Of a DNA stretch of 64,000 bases, positions 32,879 to 41,157 are shown one piece after another. The stretch covers positions 1-64,000 of the forward strand of contig CAOKOL010000007.1 in assembly GCA_948470335.1 (NCBI GenBank), read 5' to 3'. How positions within the stretch are numbered: the stretch's first letter is position 1; every line of letters begins with the position of its first letter. This DNA is from an uncultured Lachnospiraceae bacterium. Its GTDB lineage: Bacteria > Bacillota > Clostridia > Lachnospirales > Lachnospiraceae. Position numbers and translations under genes: made by a program. Below the pieces are notes generated by a model. It was not told where the DNA came from and ran no database searches. It saw nothing but the letters and a program-made list of their open reading frames with translations.

Positions 32879-33682
32879 ATGAATTCACCAGCGGAAATCG
32901 CAAAAAACTATGTACCGATCGGTAAAGGCAAAACCACGATGAAAGCAAGCAAGCTGTTCGTCCTGGGCATCCTGGCAGGTATCTTTATCGCCATCGCCGG
33001 CGTCGGCGCTTCCACGGCATCCTGCTCCATCGGCGGCTCCGTGGGCAAACTGGTAGGCGCCTGCGTGTTCCCTGCAGGCCTGACTCTGGTTATTCTGGCC
33101 GGCAGCGAGCTGTTTACCGGGAACTGTCTGATTATTATCTCCGTTTTGGAGAAAGAAGCCACAATCGCCGGAATGCTGCGCAACTGGGTGATCGTTTACC
33201 TGGGCAACTTTGTGGGAAGTATTTTCGTGGCATGGGGGATGACGGCCTGCCATCAGTTAAGCCTGTTTGACGCAGCCCTTGCCGGCGCTACGATCAACAC
33301 TGCGGTGGCAAAAGTTTCCATGTCTTTCGGAGACGCGTTTTTAAAGGGTATCTTCTGTAATATGCTGGTTTGTCTGGCAGTCTGGCTGGGCTTCTCTTCC
33401 AAGAGCGCCGCTGGCAAAATCGCCGCTCTGTTCTACCCGATCATGGTATTCGTGGTAAGCGGCTTCGAGCACAGCATCGCCAATATGTTCTACGGCCCCG
33501 CAGGCCTGTTCGCCATGGGCAACGCAGACTATCTGGCAAAAGCTACCGCCGACACCTCCAAGCTGACCTGGGGCGCATTCTTCGCGAATAACCTGCTGCC
33601 CGTAACGCTGGGCAATATCGTAGGCGGCGCGCTGTTTGTAGGATGTGTGTACTGGTTCATTTATCTGAAGAAGGATAATTAA
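32879..33682 (+). CDS. Formate/nitrite transporter (FocA/FdhC type)
   Basis: A 267-residue six-helix channel of the FNT family, which moves formate, nitrite or hydrosulfide across the membrane as a pentamer. Family marks: the ILAGIFIAIAGVGA first helix, SELFTGNCLI, RNWVIVYLGNFVGS, ILCNMLV-like GIFCNMLVCLAVW, and VVSGFEHSIANMF with the conserved FEHSxANM. Given formate dehydrogenase in the same island, formate is the likely substrate. It is monocistronic: its own promoter, a long structured leader, and a terminator at 33735. Confidence 0.92.
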   Translation: MNSPAEIAKNYVPIGKGKTTMKASKLFVLGILAGIFIAIAGVGASTASCSIGGSVGKLVGACVFPAGLTLVILAGSELFTGNCLIIISVLEKEATIAGMLRNWVIVYLGNFVGSIFVAWGMTACHQLSLFDAALAGATINTAVAKVSMSFGDAFLKGIFCNMLVCLAVWLGFSSKSAAGKIAALFYPIMVFVVSGFEHSIANMFYGPAGLFAMGNADYLAKATADTSKLTWGAFFANNLLPVTLGNIVGGALFVGCVYWFIYLKKDN

Positions 33683-33734
33683 TTAGGATTTATATTCGCA
33701 AATTGAGTTACATATGAAATGTCAGTGAATGAAA

Positions 33735-33764
33735 GGCCGGTTCTTATGAAGATCCGGTCTTTTA
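33735..33764 (+). terminator. Terminator after the formate channel gene
   Basis: GGCCGG (33735-33740) pairs with CCGGTC (33754-33759) with one G-U pair, followed by a short T-run. Confidence 0.55.
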
Positions 33765-33785
33765 AATGTATCCGACAGGTAACTC

Positions 33786-34043
33786 TTATTCATCATATGT
33801 TACCTCTCCTTCCATTTCATCAAAATCATTATATATGGCGCAGATATGATCGTTTTCCTCTGCCACTCTGTCTGCTTCCGCATTCAGTTCCTTCCCTATA
33901 TACGCCACTTTGCCTACAATATCTCCTCCTATAATCTTAGAATCCACAAGGGTTATATAAATATTATAAATATCGCTTAAACTTGTCTCCGACACGATAT
34001 CTCCGATTTTGATATCCTCTAATTTTAATTTTGTGGTTTTCAA
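33786..34043 (-). CDS. Small hypothetical protein
   Basis: An 85-residue acidic protein, family not recognised. It begins at TTG (34043) with GGAGG 9 bases upstream and has a plausible compact beta-rich pattern (LKLEDIKIGDIVSETSLSDIYN). Its base composition is more AT-rich than the surrounding genes. There are no membrane segments or Cys motifs apart from one Cys. It is preceded by a hairpin that may end the flavoprotein transcript, so it is probably its own unit. Confidence 0.55.
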   Translation of the reverse strand: MKTTKLKLEDIKIGDIVSETSLSDIYNIYITLVDSKIIGGDIVGKVAYIGKELNAEADRVAEENDHICAIYNDFDEMEGEVTYDE

Positions 34044-34130
34044 AAAACAGCACCTCCGTCAATGCCCGACCATTTCAACTATAAACACTTACTCCTGTTC
34101 TTTTGGATCTAATGCCATATTACGGAAAGC

Positions 34131-34149
34131 CGGTTCCTGTACGGAACCG
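34131..34149 (-). terminator. Possible terminator after the flavodoxin-like gene
   Basis: A perfect 7-bp stem CGGTTCC/GGAACCG with a 5-base loop lies 45 bases beyond the stop at 34195. The T-run after it is poor, so termination strength is uncertain. Confidence 0.35.
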
Positions 34150-34194
34150 ACCTCCATTTTACAAAATTTCCGCCATACTACATCAACAATAATT

Positions 34195-34815
34195 TCACTC
34201 CCTCACAAAATGCGTCGCAATCTTCTCTTCTTTCTCCGGCAGCCCGTATTTTTCCCTGCCCAGCGCAATACTTTTCATCAAAAACGCCATATTCCGGGCC
34301 AGTGTCCGCATCGTCTGCAAGCCCTCTCCGTCCCGCTCGGCCTCGCCGGGCGTTCTTCCGTGGATACTGTTCCAGTACTGGCTGGAAGCCACGGGCATTC
34401 CGGAGATTGTGAAATATTTATTCAGCTCGTCAAAAGTGGCGGACAGTCCGCCTCTCCTTGCGGCCACCACGCTGGCGCCCACCTTCATGGTTTTGTCAAA
34501 AGGCGTGCTGTAAAACAGACGGTCCACAAAGGACACCAATGTACCGTTGGCCGACGCGTAATACACCGGACTTCCGATTACCAGGCCGTCACAGGCTTCA
34601 AATTTGGGCGCCGTCTCATTCACCAGATCGTCAAAGGCACATTTTCCCTTTTTCACGCATGCGCCGCAGGCCACACAGCCCCGGACCGCCTGGTTTCCCA
34701 CATTGACAATCTCCGTCTCAATCCCCTGCTGTTCAAAAATTTTTTCCATTTCACACAAAGCCCTGTATGTATTCCCGTTGGCACGGGGGCTGCCGTTCAG
34801 CATTAAAACTTTCAT
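34195..34815 (-). CDS. Iron-sulfur flavoprotein / NADPH-dependent FMN reductase family
   Basis: A 206-residue flavodoxin-fold protein. The FMN phosphate-binding start MLNGSPRANGNTYRAL is followed by a Cys-rich insert CVACGACVKKGKC (likely a [4Fe-4S] site), then GLVIGSPVYYASANGTLVSFVDRLFY. This is the usual layout of archaeal and clostridial iron-sulfur flavoproteins, which take part in electron transfer whose partners are mostly unknown. ATG 34815 has AGGAGG upstream. It follows a GNAT acetyltransferase gene on the same strand. Confidence 0.85.
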   Translation of the reverse strand: MKVLMLNGSPRANGNTYRALCEMEKIFEQQGIETEIVNVGNQAVRGCVACGACVKKGKCAFDDLVNETAPKFEACDGLVIGSPVYYASANGTLVSFVDRLFYSTPFDKTMKVGASVVAARRGGLSATFDELNKYFTISGMPVASSQYWNSIHGRTPGEAERDGEGLQTMRTLARNMAFLMKSIALGREKYGLPEKEEKIATHFVRE

Positions 34816-34886
34816 CTATCGGAACCTCCTGTTATTTTTTATGTTCTCTCAAATCTCGCGGTACTTGATTTTACGTTCCCTTTCCC

Positions 34887-35639
34887 CTACCTGACCCGCA
34901 TATATGCCGTATATTCCCGGTCAAAATGATATCCCAGCTTCCCGGCCAGCGCCACCGACCACAGATTTTGCGCGTCCCAGCTTGGATACCAGCCCCGGTC
35001 CAGACATTCCAAAATCAGTCTGGCGGCGCATATATAGGCCAGGCCCTTTCTGCGGCAGTCCTCTCTGGTATCAATTTCGATCTCAATGCCGCCGATATAA
35101 CCGGTATAGGAGGACGCGCCGGACACCGGCTCCCCCTCTTTCAGAATTACCGCTCCCAGCCCGTATTTCCGATACATGGCGTAATTCTCATACTGAGATA
35201 CCCAGTCCCGGCACCATTGGATTTCCTTGCAGCGCAGGAACAGCGCCTCGTCCATCATCTGCAGCCGGTACCCCTCCGGCACAGAGGCCGCGGCGGCCCG
35301 CAGCTTCTCCCGGTCAAAAACATCCGGCTCCTTTTTTATGGCATACCGGGTCACTTTTTTCACTTTTTCACCGTAACAGTCCTCGATCAGTTCCGCCCAC
35401 GCCTGGTTTTGGGGCACCATAATCGGAATCATCCTGGGCTTAAAGAGTACCAGTTCCCGGTTTGGTTTTCCCGCGTAAAAGGAGAAATCACCCACCAGGG
35501 ACATGGCCGCCGTGGGTTCTTCCGCGGAATCTCCGTAAATTGTCCCCATCACCTTTTGCAGACTGGACCAGATCAGGGTTTCCTGCCAGCCCTCAAACAG
35601 CGGCGCGGCTTTTTCCGTCTGCTTAATCTCAAAAACCAT
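34887..35639 (-). CDS. GNAT-family acetyltransferase
   Basis: A 250-residue two-lobed protein of the long GNAT type. The C-terminal lobe has the acetyl-CoA loop region EIEIDTREDCRRKGLAYICAA (R-x-x-G-x-A) and ends in the family-typical WDAQNLWSVALAGKLGYH. The acceptor is unknown. ATG 35639 has GGGAGG upstream. It is one of two GNAT genes in this stretch; the other is shorter and unrelated in length. Confidence 0.8.
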   Translation of the reverse strand: MVFEIKQTEKAAPLFEGWQETLIWSSLQKVMGTIYGDSAEEPTAAMSLVGDFSFYAGKPNRELVLFKPRMIPIMVPQNQAWAELIEDCYGEKVKKVTRYAIKKEPDVFDREKLRAAAASVPEGYRLQMMDEALFLRCKEIQWCRDWVSQYENYAMYRKYGLGAVILKEGEPVSGASSYTGYIGGIEIEIDTREDCRRKGLAYICAARLILECLDRGWYPSWDAQNLWSVALAGKLGYHFDREYTAYMRVR

Positions 35640-35664
35640 TGTTCCTCCCGAAATAGTTCTCTGC

Positions 35665-36882
35665 TCACCCGCTGTACGGGCTGTCCTTTTTCACATCGGA
35701 TGCGGCGTCATCCATATAGACCGTTTTCTTTGCCGATATCGCCGCAGCTTCCAGCATCCCGCACCTTTGTTCCAGCCCTTTGCAGAGAGCCTCACATCTG
35801 GCCTCGTCGATAAACAGCGAGCCCTTAACGATGCTGCGCAGCTCGCCGGCTATCCCGTGCAGAGCGGAAAAACGGATCCAATCAAAATCCGTCACCAGTC
35901 TGATCTGTTCTTCATGGCTGTTCTTAAACGGTTTGCAGCACATCTTCGCCGCCGCCCGGATCAGACTGACGGGCTTGTCAAACCAGAGACTGGTGCCGCT
36001 GTCATAAATCGGTGCGGCTCCCAGATACTCCAGCGTATCAGCCCTACGGATTACGCCGAAATTGTTCAGATGTCTGTCTTCGTTTACAATCAGATAATCC
36101 AGCACCAGCATCCGGTTCACAGCCGCTTCCATGCCGGGAATCCCCAGACGTTCACAGCAGTTCAGATAATGCTGGTATACCGACACATGATTCGGTTTTT
36201 TTGCCGTCCCCATAATATACCACGCAGAGATCAGCTCCGTATCCGCCGTGATAAAATCCTCACATACGCTGTAAGGGTACCCGTCTTCCGTCTGCATCCA
36301 GTAGGAAACATGGGGAATCCCCAGACGTTCGCAGATCCGGCTGGCCAGCACCTCATTATAAGGCTCCTGCCGGGCTGCACCGCTTCCGCCTTTCAGCAGA
36401 CACCGTTTTCCGTCCACAACCGTCCACCGTTTTTTCAGCCATCCGTCGGTTGTGTTATCCGGGGACATCAGGCTGATCCGGCGGCCGGCCGAACTTTTTC
36501 CAAATAAAATATAACCCACATCCTCGGAAAAGGGATTTTCAAAAAAATGAATCCGCTTCCGGGAAAGCGCCGAATCGGCGGGGCAGATCCAGTACTGATC
36601 GGACAGGCTCAGTCCCAGACATTTTTCCGGCAAAAGCTGCGGGCTGTCCACATTCAGTTCCGCCAGAGCCCTGCGGATTCCGTCCCGGCTCGCCGGAATC
36701 GCCCGTCCGCTCCACCACTGGTTCAGCACTCCCCGGTCAATCACTCCCTTCCGAACCGGAATCCCCACCGGCACATGGGCAGTTTCATATACCTGTTCTA
36801 CCGCAGTTACGGCGCCGGAAACCTGGTCCAGCACAAGCAAAGCCACACGGATATCCCCATGCATCAAAATATACCGCTTCAT
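35665..36882 (-). CDS. HipA-like protein kinase without a HipB partner
   Basis: A 405-residue protein whose C-terminal two thirds match the HipA/CtkA kinase fold. Visible are a putative ATP-binding Lys (GKRCLLKGGSG), the Glu-containing helix EPYNEVLASRICERLGIPHV, the catalytic loop VNEDRHLNNFGVI (DRHxxN) and the metal-binding PIYDSGTSLW (DxG). All key residues are intact, so it is likely active. No HipB-type antitoxin is adjacent, unlike classical HipBA. The N-terminal ~110 residues are not recognised. ATG 36882 with GGAGG just upstream lies 16 bases after the YbaK stop. Confidence 0.78.
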   Translation of the reverse strand: MKRYILMHGDIRVALLVLDQVSGAVTAVEQVYETAHVPVGIPVRKGVIDRGVLNQWWSGRAIPASRDGIRRALAELNVDSPQLLPEKCLGLSLSDQYWICPADSALSRKRIHFFENPFSEDVGYILFGKSSAGRRISLMSPDNTTDGWLKKRWTVVDGKRCLLKGGSGAARQEPYNEVLASRICERLGIPHVSYWMQTEDGYPYSVCEDFITADTELISAWYIMGTAKKPNHVSVYQHYLNCCERLGIPGMEAAVNRMLVLDYLIVNEDRHLNNFGVIRRADTLEYLGAAPIYDSGTSLWFDKPVSLIRAAAKMCCKPFKNSHEEQIRLVTDFDWIRFSALHGIAGELRSIVKGSLFIDEARCEALCKGLEQRCGMLEAAAISAKKTVYMDDAASDVKKDSPYSG

Positions 36883-36898
36883 CCCGCCTCCCGTCAGA

Positions 36899-37369
36899 TC
36901 AGACCGGCAGCTTGCACACATCCACCCATTCCTTATATCCGGAATACTGCTCCAGCTCCGGAATCGTCAGCTCAATGGCGCTGTTTGCGCTGCCGCAGGC
37001 CGGGAAAACGGTTTCAAACCGTTTCAGCGACTCGTCCAGATAAACCTCCACCCCTTCGTTGACCGCAAAAGGACATACGCCGCCCACCGCATGGCCCACC
37101 AGCGTTTCCGCTTCTTCCGGTGAAAGCATTTTCGCTTTTTTCACGAATTTTGCCTTATATTTGGCATTGTCAATTTTGGCATCTCCGGCGGCTACGATCA
37201 GGATTGCATGACCCTCCACCATAAAAGAAAGGGTTTTCGCGATTCTTTGGGGCTCGCAGTGCAGGGCAGCAGCAGCCAGCTCCACCGTGGCGCTGGATAC
37301 GTCAAACTCCCTGACTCTTTCCCCGATTCCCAGTTCTGTGAAATATGCTTTTACTCTTTCGATTGACAT
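36899..37369 (-). CDS. YbaK/EbsC-type aminoacyl-tRNA deacylase
   Basis: A 156-residue editing-domain protein. It has the conserved Lys-rich segment KIDNAKYKAKF, GHAVGGVCPFAV (GxxxGGxxP motif) and the C-terminal ACGSANSAIEL. Family members hydrolyse mischarged Cys- or Ala-tRNA-Pro. The exact specificity is not readable. It sits directly before the HipA-like kinase gene in the same direction. Confidence 0.88.
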   Translation of the reverse strand: MSIERVKAYFTELGIGERVREFDVSSATVELAAAALHCEPQRIAKTLSFMVEGHAILIVAAGDAKIDNAKYKAKFVKKAKMLSPEEAETLVGHAVGGVCPFAVNEGVEVYLDESLKRFETVFPACGSANSAIELTIPELEQYSGYKEWVDVCKLPV

Positions 37370-37422
37370 TTTTTCCTCCTGCTTTCTCTTATGTGCTCTC
37401 CTTTTATGTCAGACCCGGATCT

Positions 37423-37923
37423 TTAAAGCTTCTCATACGCAAGTCTCGGATTATGATCTTCTTCCACATAAATGATCCCGCAGTATGTAAAACCCATTTT
37501 CGCCAGTAGGTTCTGCATAACCCGGTTATCTCTGTGTGTATCAATACGCAGATGCCCGCACTTTCGATATCCCCATTCCAGACAGAATGTGCCGATGCCT
37601 TTCAGAGAACCGTCTCCGGCAATCCGGTGTATCACGCCGTAGGCACTGTCATCCAGCCATGCCCCGTCTTCGATATGCCGGTAGGTCGGTTCTATCTCTT
37701 TGCCCTGCGCGAAGAAAAATGTCCCGACGATCTTTTCTTCATGAAGGCATACGTAGCTCTGCTTCCGTAAAATATCATTGTAAATCAATTGTCTCGGCGG
37801 CCAGTTCGTGGGACCCCACTGGCCGGGGTTCCCGTGTTCCGCCATAAATGTTCTGGCATATTGATAGATTTCCATTATTCTGTCAATATCCCCTTCCGCA
37901 GACTGTCTTATCTCCAAAATCAA
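37423..37923 (-). CDS. GNAT-family N-acetyltransferase
   Basis: A 166-residue acetyltransferase: EIRQSAEGDIDRIMEIYQYAR opening, central FFAQGKE strand, and the CoA-binding region IAGDGSLKGIGTFCLEWGY, ending in NLLAKMGFTYCGII. The substrate is unknown. It begins at TTG 37923 with GGAG 4 bases upstream; a second in-frame TTG two codons later is also possible. Confidence 0.83.
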   Translation of the reverse strand: MILEIRQSAEGDIDRIMEIYQYARTFMAEHGNPGQWGPTNWPPRQLIYNDILRKQSYVCLHEEKIVGTFFFAQGKEIEPTYRHIEDGAWLDDSAYGVIHRIAGDGSLKGIGTFCLEWGYRKCGHLRIDTHRDNRVMQNLLAKMGFTYCGIIYVEEDHNPRLAYEKL

Positions 37924-37964
37924 TACGCTCCTTCGTTCTTCCTGCCTTTTTCCTGCCGCCCCAC

Positions 37965-38459
37965 TTATTCTTCAAACGGAATCTCCAGTTGGCGGAGCAG
38001 GGTTTTTACCGTGTCGTCCCACAGTTGCTCCAGACTTTTATCCATGGAAAAGGTTTTCAAAGATGTGGCGGAAATGGCTGTCAGCGTTTTTTTCTCATAG
38101 CGAAAATTTAAGTACAGGCCGCCGATCTCCTCCGGCCGGAAAGAAACCTGGTTCTGCCGGATCAGACGGTCTACATTATCCCTTGACAGCGCCAGGGCAA
38201 TCTGAAATGAGAGAGGCAGTTTTTTTCCTTTAATCAGAGAAAAACAAACCGGCCTTAACAGCTTCCACTCCATCCATTCCGGATCCCGCAGCCCTTCCAG
38301 TTCCTCCTGAGAAAAATAATCCTTTTTCACGGCCCCGTCTATGGTAAACACATTGGACGTAACCACCACCGCCTCCTTCAGCAGAAAATAGTCCAAAGAA
38401 GGACGAGTGAAAATATGAGCCGTGGCCGTTTTTAAATCCGGCAGCCGTAATCCGATCAT
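37965..38459 (-). CDS. DUF5721-type hypothetical protein
   Basis: A 164-residue cytoplasmic protein seen in many Lachnospiraceae and tentatively placed in DUF5721. Core segments are LDYFLLKEAVVVTSNVFTIDG and ALSRDNVDRLIRQN. No catalytic motif is evident. ATG 38459 is chosen because GGGAGG precedes it by 6 bases. It follows the foldase gene with a short gap, so the two may share a transcript. Confidence 0.7.
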   Translation of the reverse strand: MIGLRLPDLKTATAHIFTRPSLDYFLLKEAVVVTSNVFTIDGAVKKDYFSQEELEGLRDPEWMEWKLLRPVCFSLIKGKKLPLSFQIALALSRDNVDRLIRQNQVSFRPEEIGGLYLNFRYEKKTLTAISATSLKTFSMDKSLEQLWDDTVKTLLRQLEIPFEE

Positions 38460-38486
38460 AAGTGCCTCCCCCCGCACGTTTCAAAT

Positions 38487-39569
38487 CTATTGCTCTTCAA
38501 AATAAGTCCGGTAAATTCCAAAAAAATCCGCCCCTGCAATCTTTCCCTCTCCCGACATGGAAAGCTGCTCCCATGCGGACTGATTAAACTCAGAGGTAAG
38601 ACCGGCCGTAAAAGTGTCGTAAAGCTGGGAAAAGGCATCCTTTTTCTTAACCACCCCCATCTGCTCCTTGTGTACCTGTGTCGCCTCCATATCGTAATCC
38701 TCCAGACATTTTACCAGATAAAGGCCCTTGTCCGTCTCGATAATATCGCTGACCTGGCCATCCTCCAGGGCGAACACGACATCCTCATAAACCTGGGGCA
38801 TCTCCCCCCGCCCGATGGAAAAACAGGTCTGCTGGCTGGCATCATAGATTTCCGCCAGCTTGCCGAAATCCTCGCCGCTGTCAATCCGCTGTTTAATGGA
38901 AGCCATACGGTCAAGCCGGTTCTGCCTTTCTTCCGGTGATACGGAATTTCCTTCCGCGTCGACTGCGCTGAAAAAAATCTGCTGAATCTGCACGATTCGG
39001 GCGTCATTATCGCTGATCTCCACATCCACGTTCCGGGTCAGTTCGTCGATTAACTGATTGCTGAGCCGATATTCATAAAACACCTGATAGACATCATCCT
39101 CCGTTACGCCGGCAGCGGCCAGCTCTCCTGTGTCGGCAGACCGGCAAAATTCGACGGCGGCCTCCCGGATTCGCCGTTTCTCGGCTTCCGGCAGCGTGAC
39201 GCCATACTCCCGTGCCATCAGCACCATACATTTCATCTGGGCCAGCAGCGCTTTCATCGAATCCAGTACCACGCCCTCAAAATCACTTTCGCCTATGGGA
39301 ATCTTCCAGATTCCGTCTCCGTATACCGCCTCATAGGAATTGCGCTGCGATGCCAGCAAAACCGCCGCCTGCTGCGACGTACACACCTCCTGGCCGATCT
39401 TAAACAGTTCATGCTCCGAAAGCCCCGTGGTAAACTGAATATCCGTCTGCGTCACCTTCGAACAGCCGGACAGCAAAAGCAGACAGGCAAACAGGCAGGC
39501 AAACAGACCGTTCAGCCGGTATACGGCGCCTCGTTCTCTCTGATTTTTCAAACAGTTCTCTTTTTTCAT
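38487..39569 (-). CDS. Extracellular PPIC/parvulin-type foldase lipoprotein
   Basis: A 360-residue lipoprotein: a hydrophobic signal (FACLFACLLLLSGC, lipobox LLSGC) anchors it outside, followed by a SurA-like chaperone region and a parvulin PPIase core at about residues 195-310 (IVQIQQIFFSAVDAEGN, GEDFGKLAEIYDASQ, GRGEMPQVYEDVVFALEDGQVS). It probably assists folding of secreted proteins as PrsA does. It is three bases downstream of the HAD phosphatase gene and likely translated with it. Confidence 0.82.
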   Translation of the reverse strand: MKKENCLKNQRERGAVYRLNGLFACLFACLLLLSGCSKVTQTDIQFTTGLSEHELFKIGQEVCTSQQAAVLLASQRNSYEAVYGDGIWKIPIGESDFEGVVLDSMKALLAQMKCMVLMAREYGVTLPEAEKRRIREAAVEFCRSADTGELAAAGVTEDDVYQVFYEYRLSNQLIDELTRNVDVEISDNDARIVQIQQIFFSAVDAEGNSVSPEERQNRLDRMASIKQRIDSGEDFGKLAEIYDASQQTCFSIGRGEMPQVYEDVVFALEDGQVSDIIETDKGLYLVKCLEDYDMEATQVHKEQMGVVKKKDAFSQLYDTFTAGLTSEFNQSAWEQLSMSGEGKIAGADFFGIYRTYFEEQ

Positions 39570-39572
39570 CGG

Positions 39573-40394
39573 TTATGCATCCGTTTCTTCAGCCAAGGTT
39601 TTCAACAGCTCCTTCAACACCTTCAGCACGCCGTCGTCCGTACTGCTGTCCGTCATAAATCTGGCGGCAGCCTGGGTTTCCGGCAATGCGTTCGCCACGG
39701 CATAGCTGTGGTAAGCCTGCTTTAACATCTCAATATCATTCTGCTGATCGCCGAATGCCATCGTCTCCTCCGGCGTAACCGACAGACTTTCCTGCAGCTC
39801 CTTCACCGCCAGCCCTTTATTGGCATGGATATCCAGAATATCAATCCACATATCACCGGAGGTCACAACCTTATATCTTGTCCCCCACCGTTCTCTTAAA
39901 AATTCCAGATACTCCGAGGGGATATTCTCCCGGTAGACGGCCAGCTTGATAAAACTGCCCTCCAGTGTCTCCAGCGTTTCCACTTCATCCAGAGTGTACC
40001 GGTAACCTTCCAGAAGGAATTTCAGAAATACCGGGTTTTTGGAATCCGTATAGGCTTTTCTGGGACCGCTTAACATGATATCGCACTCCGGCATATGCGC
40101 GTGAATATCCCGGATCATTCCCCTTATGTCCTGACAATCCATGGGGCGGGTAAACAGTTCCCTGCCATAGCAGCCGATATAAGCGCCGTTTTCCGCCAGA
40201 TAAAAAATCTGATCCCGAACCGGTGCAAACAGCTTTTCCAGACTGATGACCTGCCGCCCGGAAGCCGCCGCAAAATGGATTCCTTTTTCTTTCAGCCGCA
40301 ATATAATATCGTATAACTCCGTGTTCAGCCGGCTGGTTCCGTCCGGAACCAGCGTGCCGTCCACGTCAGAACAGATCAGTTTTATTTTTTTCAT
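39573..40394 (-). CDS. HAD-superfamily Cof-type phosphatase
   Basis: A 273-residue hydrolase. Motif I is CSDVDGTLVPDG, motif II lies in FAAASGRQ, motif III is near NKGLAVKEL, and motif IV is AFGDQQNDIEML; all four catalytic motifs of the Cof/IIB group are present. It dephosphorylates sugar phosphates or cofactors; the actual substrate is unknown. Its ATG overlaps the maf stop (ATGA). Confidence 0.88.
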   Translation of the reverse strand: MKKIKLICSDVDGTLVPDGTSRLNTELYDIILRLKEKGIHFAAASGRQVISLEKLFAPVRDQIFYLAENGAYIGCYGRELFTRPMDCQDIRGMIRDIHAHMPECDIMLSGPRKAYTDSKNPVFLKFLLEGYRYTLDEVETLETLEGSFIKLAVYRENIPSEYLEFLRERWGTRYKVVTSGDMWIDILDIHANKGLAVKELQESLSVTPEETMAFGDQQNDIEMLKQAYHSYAVANALPETQAAARFMTDSSTDDGVLKVLKELLKTLAEETDA

Positions 40395-41002
40395 GATTCC
40401 CTCTTCTGCATTTCTATTAATCCAAGCTTCTTCATCTCGTCATACAGCCGGGAAACCGGCAGACCCACCACATTCTGATAATCGCCCCGGATTCCTTTCA
40501 CATACAGGCAGAATTTTCCCTGAATTCCGTAAGCGCCGGCCTTATCCATCGGCTCTCCGGTCCGGATATAGGCCCATAGTTCCTGATCGCTCATGGGATA
40601 AACTTCCACATCTGTTTTTTCATGGAATGTGTGAGCCTCCCTGCCGCCGTCCCGGTTTCTTTTCAAAAGCGTCACACCGGTATACACCTGATGCGTATTT
40701 CCCTGCAGCCGGCGGAGCATCCGGTAAGCCTCCTGCTCATCCGCCGGTTTTCCAAATATTTCTTCGCCAAAAGCCACAACCGTATCCGCTCCCAGAACCC
40801 AGCAGTCCGGATAACACCCGGCCACTTCACAGGCTTTCTGAGCGGAAAGCTGCTCCACCGTTTCCCATGGCAGAGCGGAAACTGCCTGTTCCTCTCCCAA
40901 CGCCGGAACAATCCGGTAGGGAATCTCCAAAAGCCGCAGCAATTCCTTCCGCCTGGGAGACGCCGAAGCCAGAATCAGCCGGCTGTGATCGTTCCATTCC
41001 AT
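40391..41002 (-). CDS. maf: Maf-family nucleoside triphosphate pyrophosphatase
   Basis: A 203-residue Maf protein: LILASASPRRKELLRLL at the start, WVLGADTVVAFGEEIFGKP and AGAYGIQGKF near the end. Maf enzymes hydrolyse dTTP/UTP or modified nucleotides and affect septum formation. ATG 41002 is chosen, as GGAG precedes it by 6 bases, over a TTG four codons earlier. It is followed by the overlapping HAD phosphatase gene. Confidence 0.9.
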   Translation of the reverse strand: MEWNDHSRLILASASPRRKELLRLLEIPYRIVPALGEEQAVSALPWETVEQLSAQKACEVAGCYPDCWVLGADTVVAFGEEIFGKPADEQEAYRMLRRLQGNTHQVYTGVTLLKRNRDGGREAHTFHEKTDVEVYPMSDQELWAYIRTGEPMDKAGAYGIQGKFCLYVKGIRGDYQNVVGLPVSRLYDEMKKLGLIEMQKRES

Positions 41003-41090
41003 AAAACACTCCAATCTATCTTCGCGCTTTTTATATTATAAAGGTTTCCAAAGGTTTCGTAAAGACTGAAAATAAATATAAAAATCCCGT

Positions 41091-41128
41091 CAAAACAGCG
41101 CATCCCCATGATTTATATAAGGATGCGC
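41091..41128 (-). terminator. Terminator after the pyridoxal kinase gene
   Basis: GCGCATCC (41098-41105) pairs perfectly with GGATGCGC (41121-41128); a T-rich stretch follows on the minus strand. It lies just beyond the kinase stop at 41158. Confidence 0.6.
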
Positions 41129-41157
41129 CAGATACTGTCAGAAACCCGGTCGGTCCG

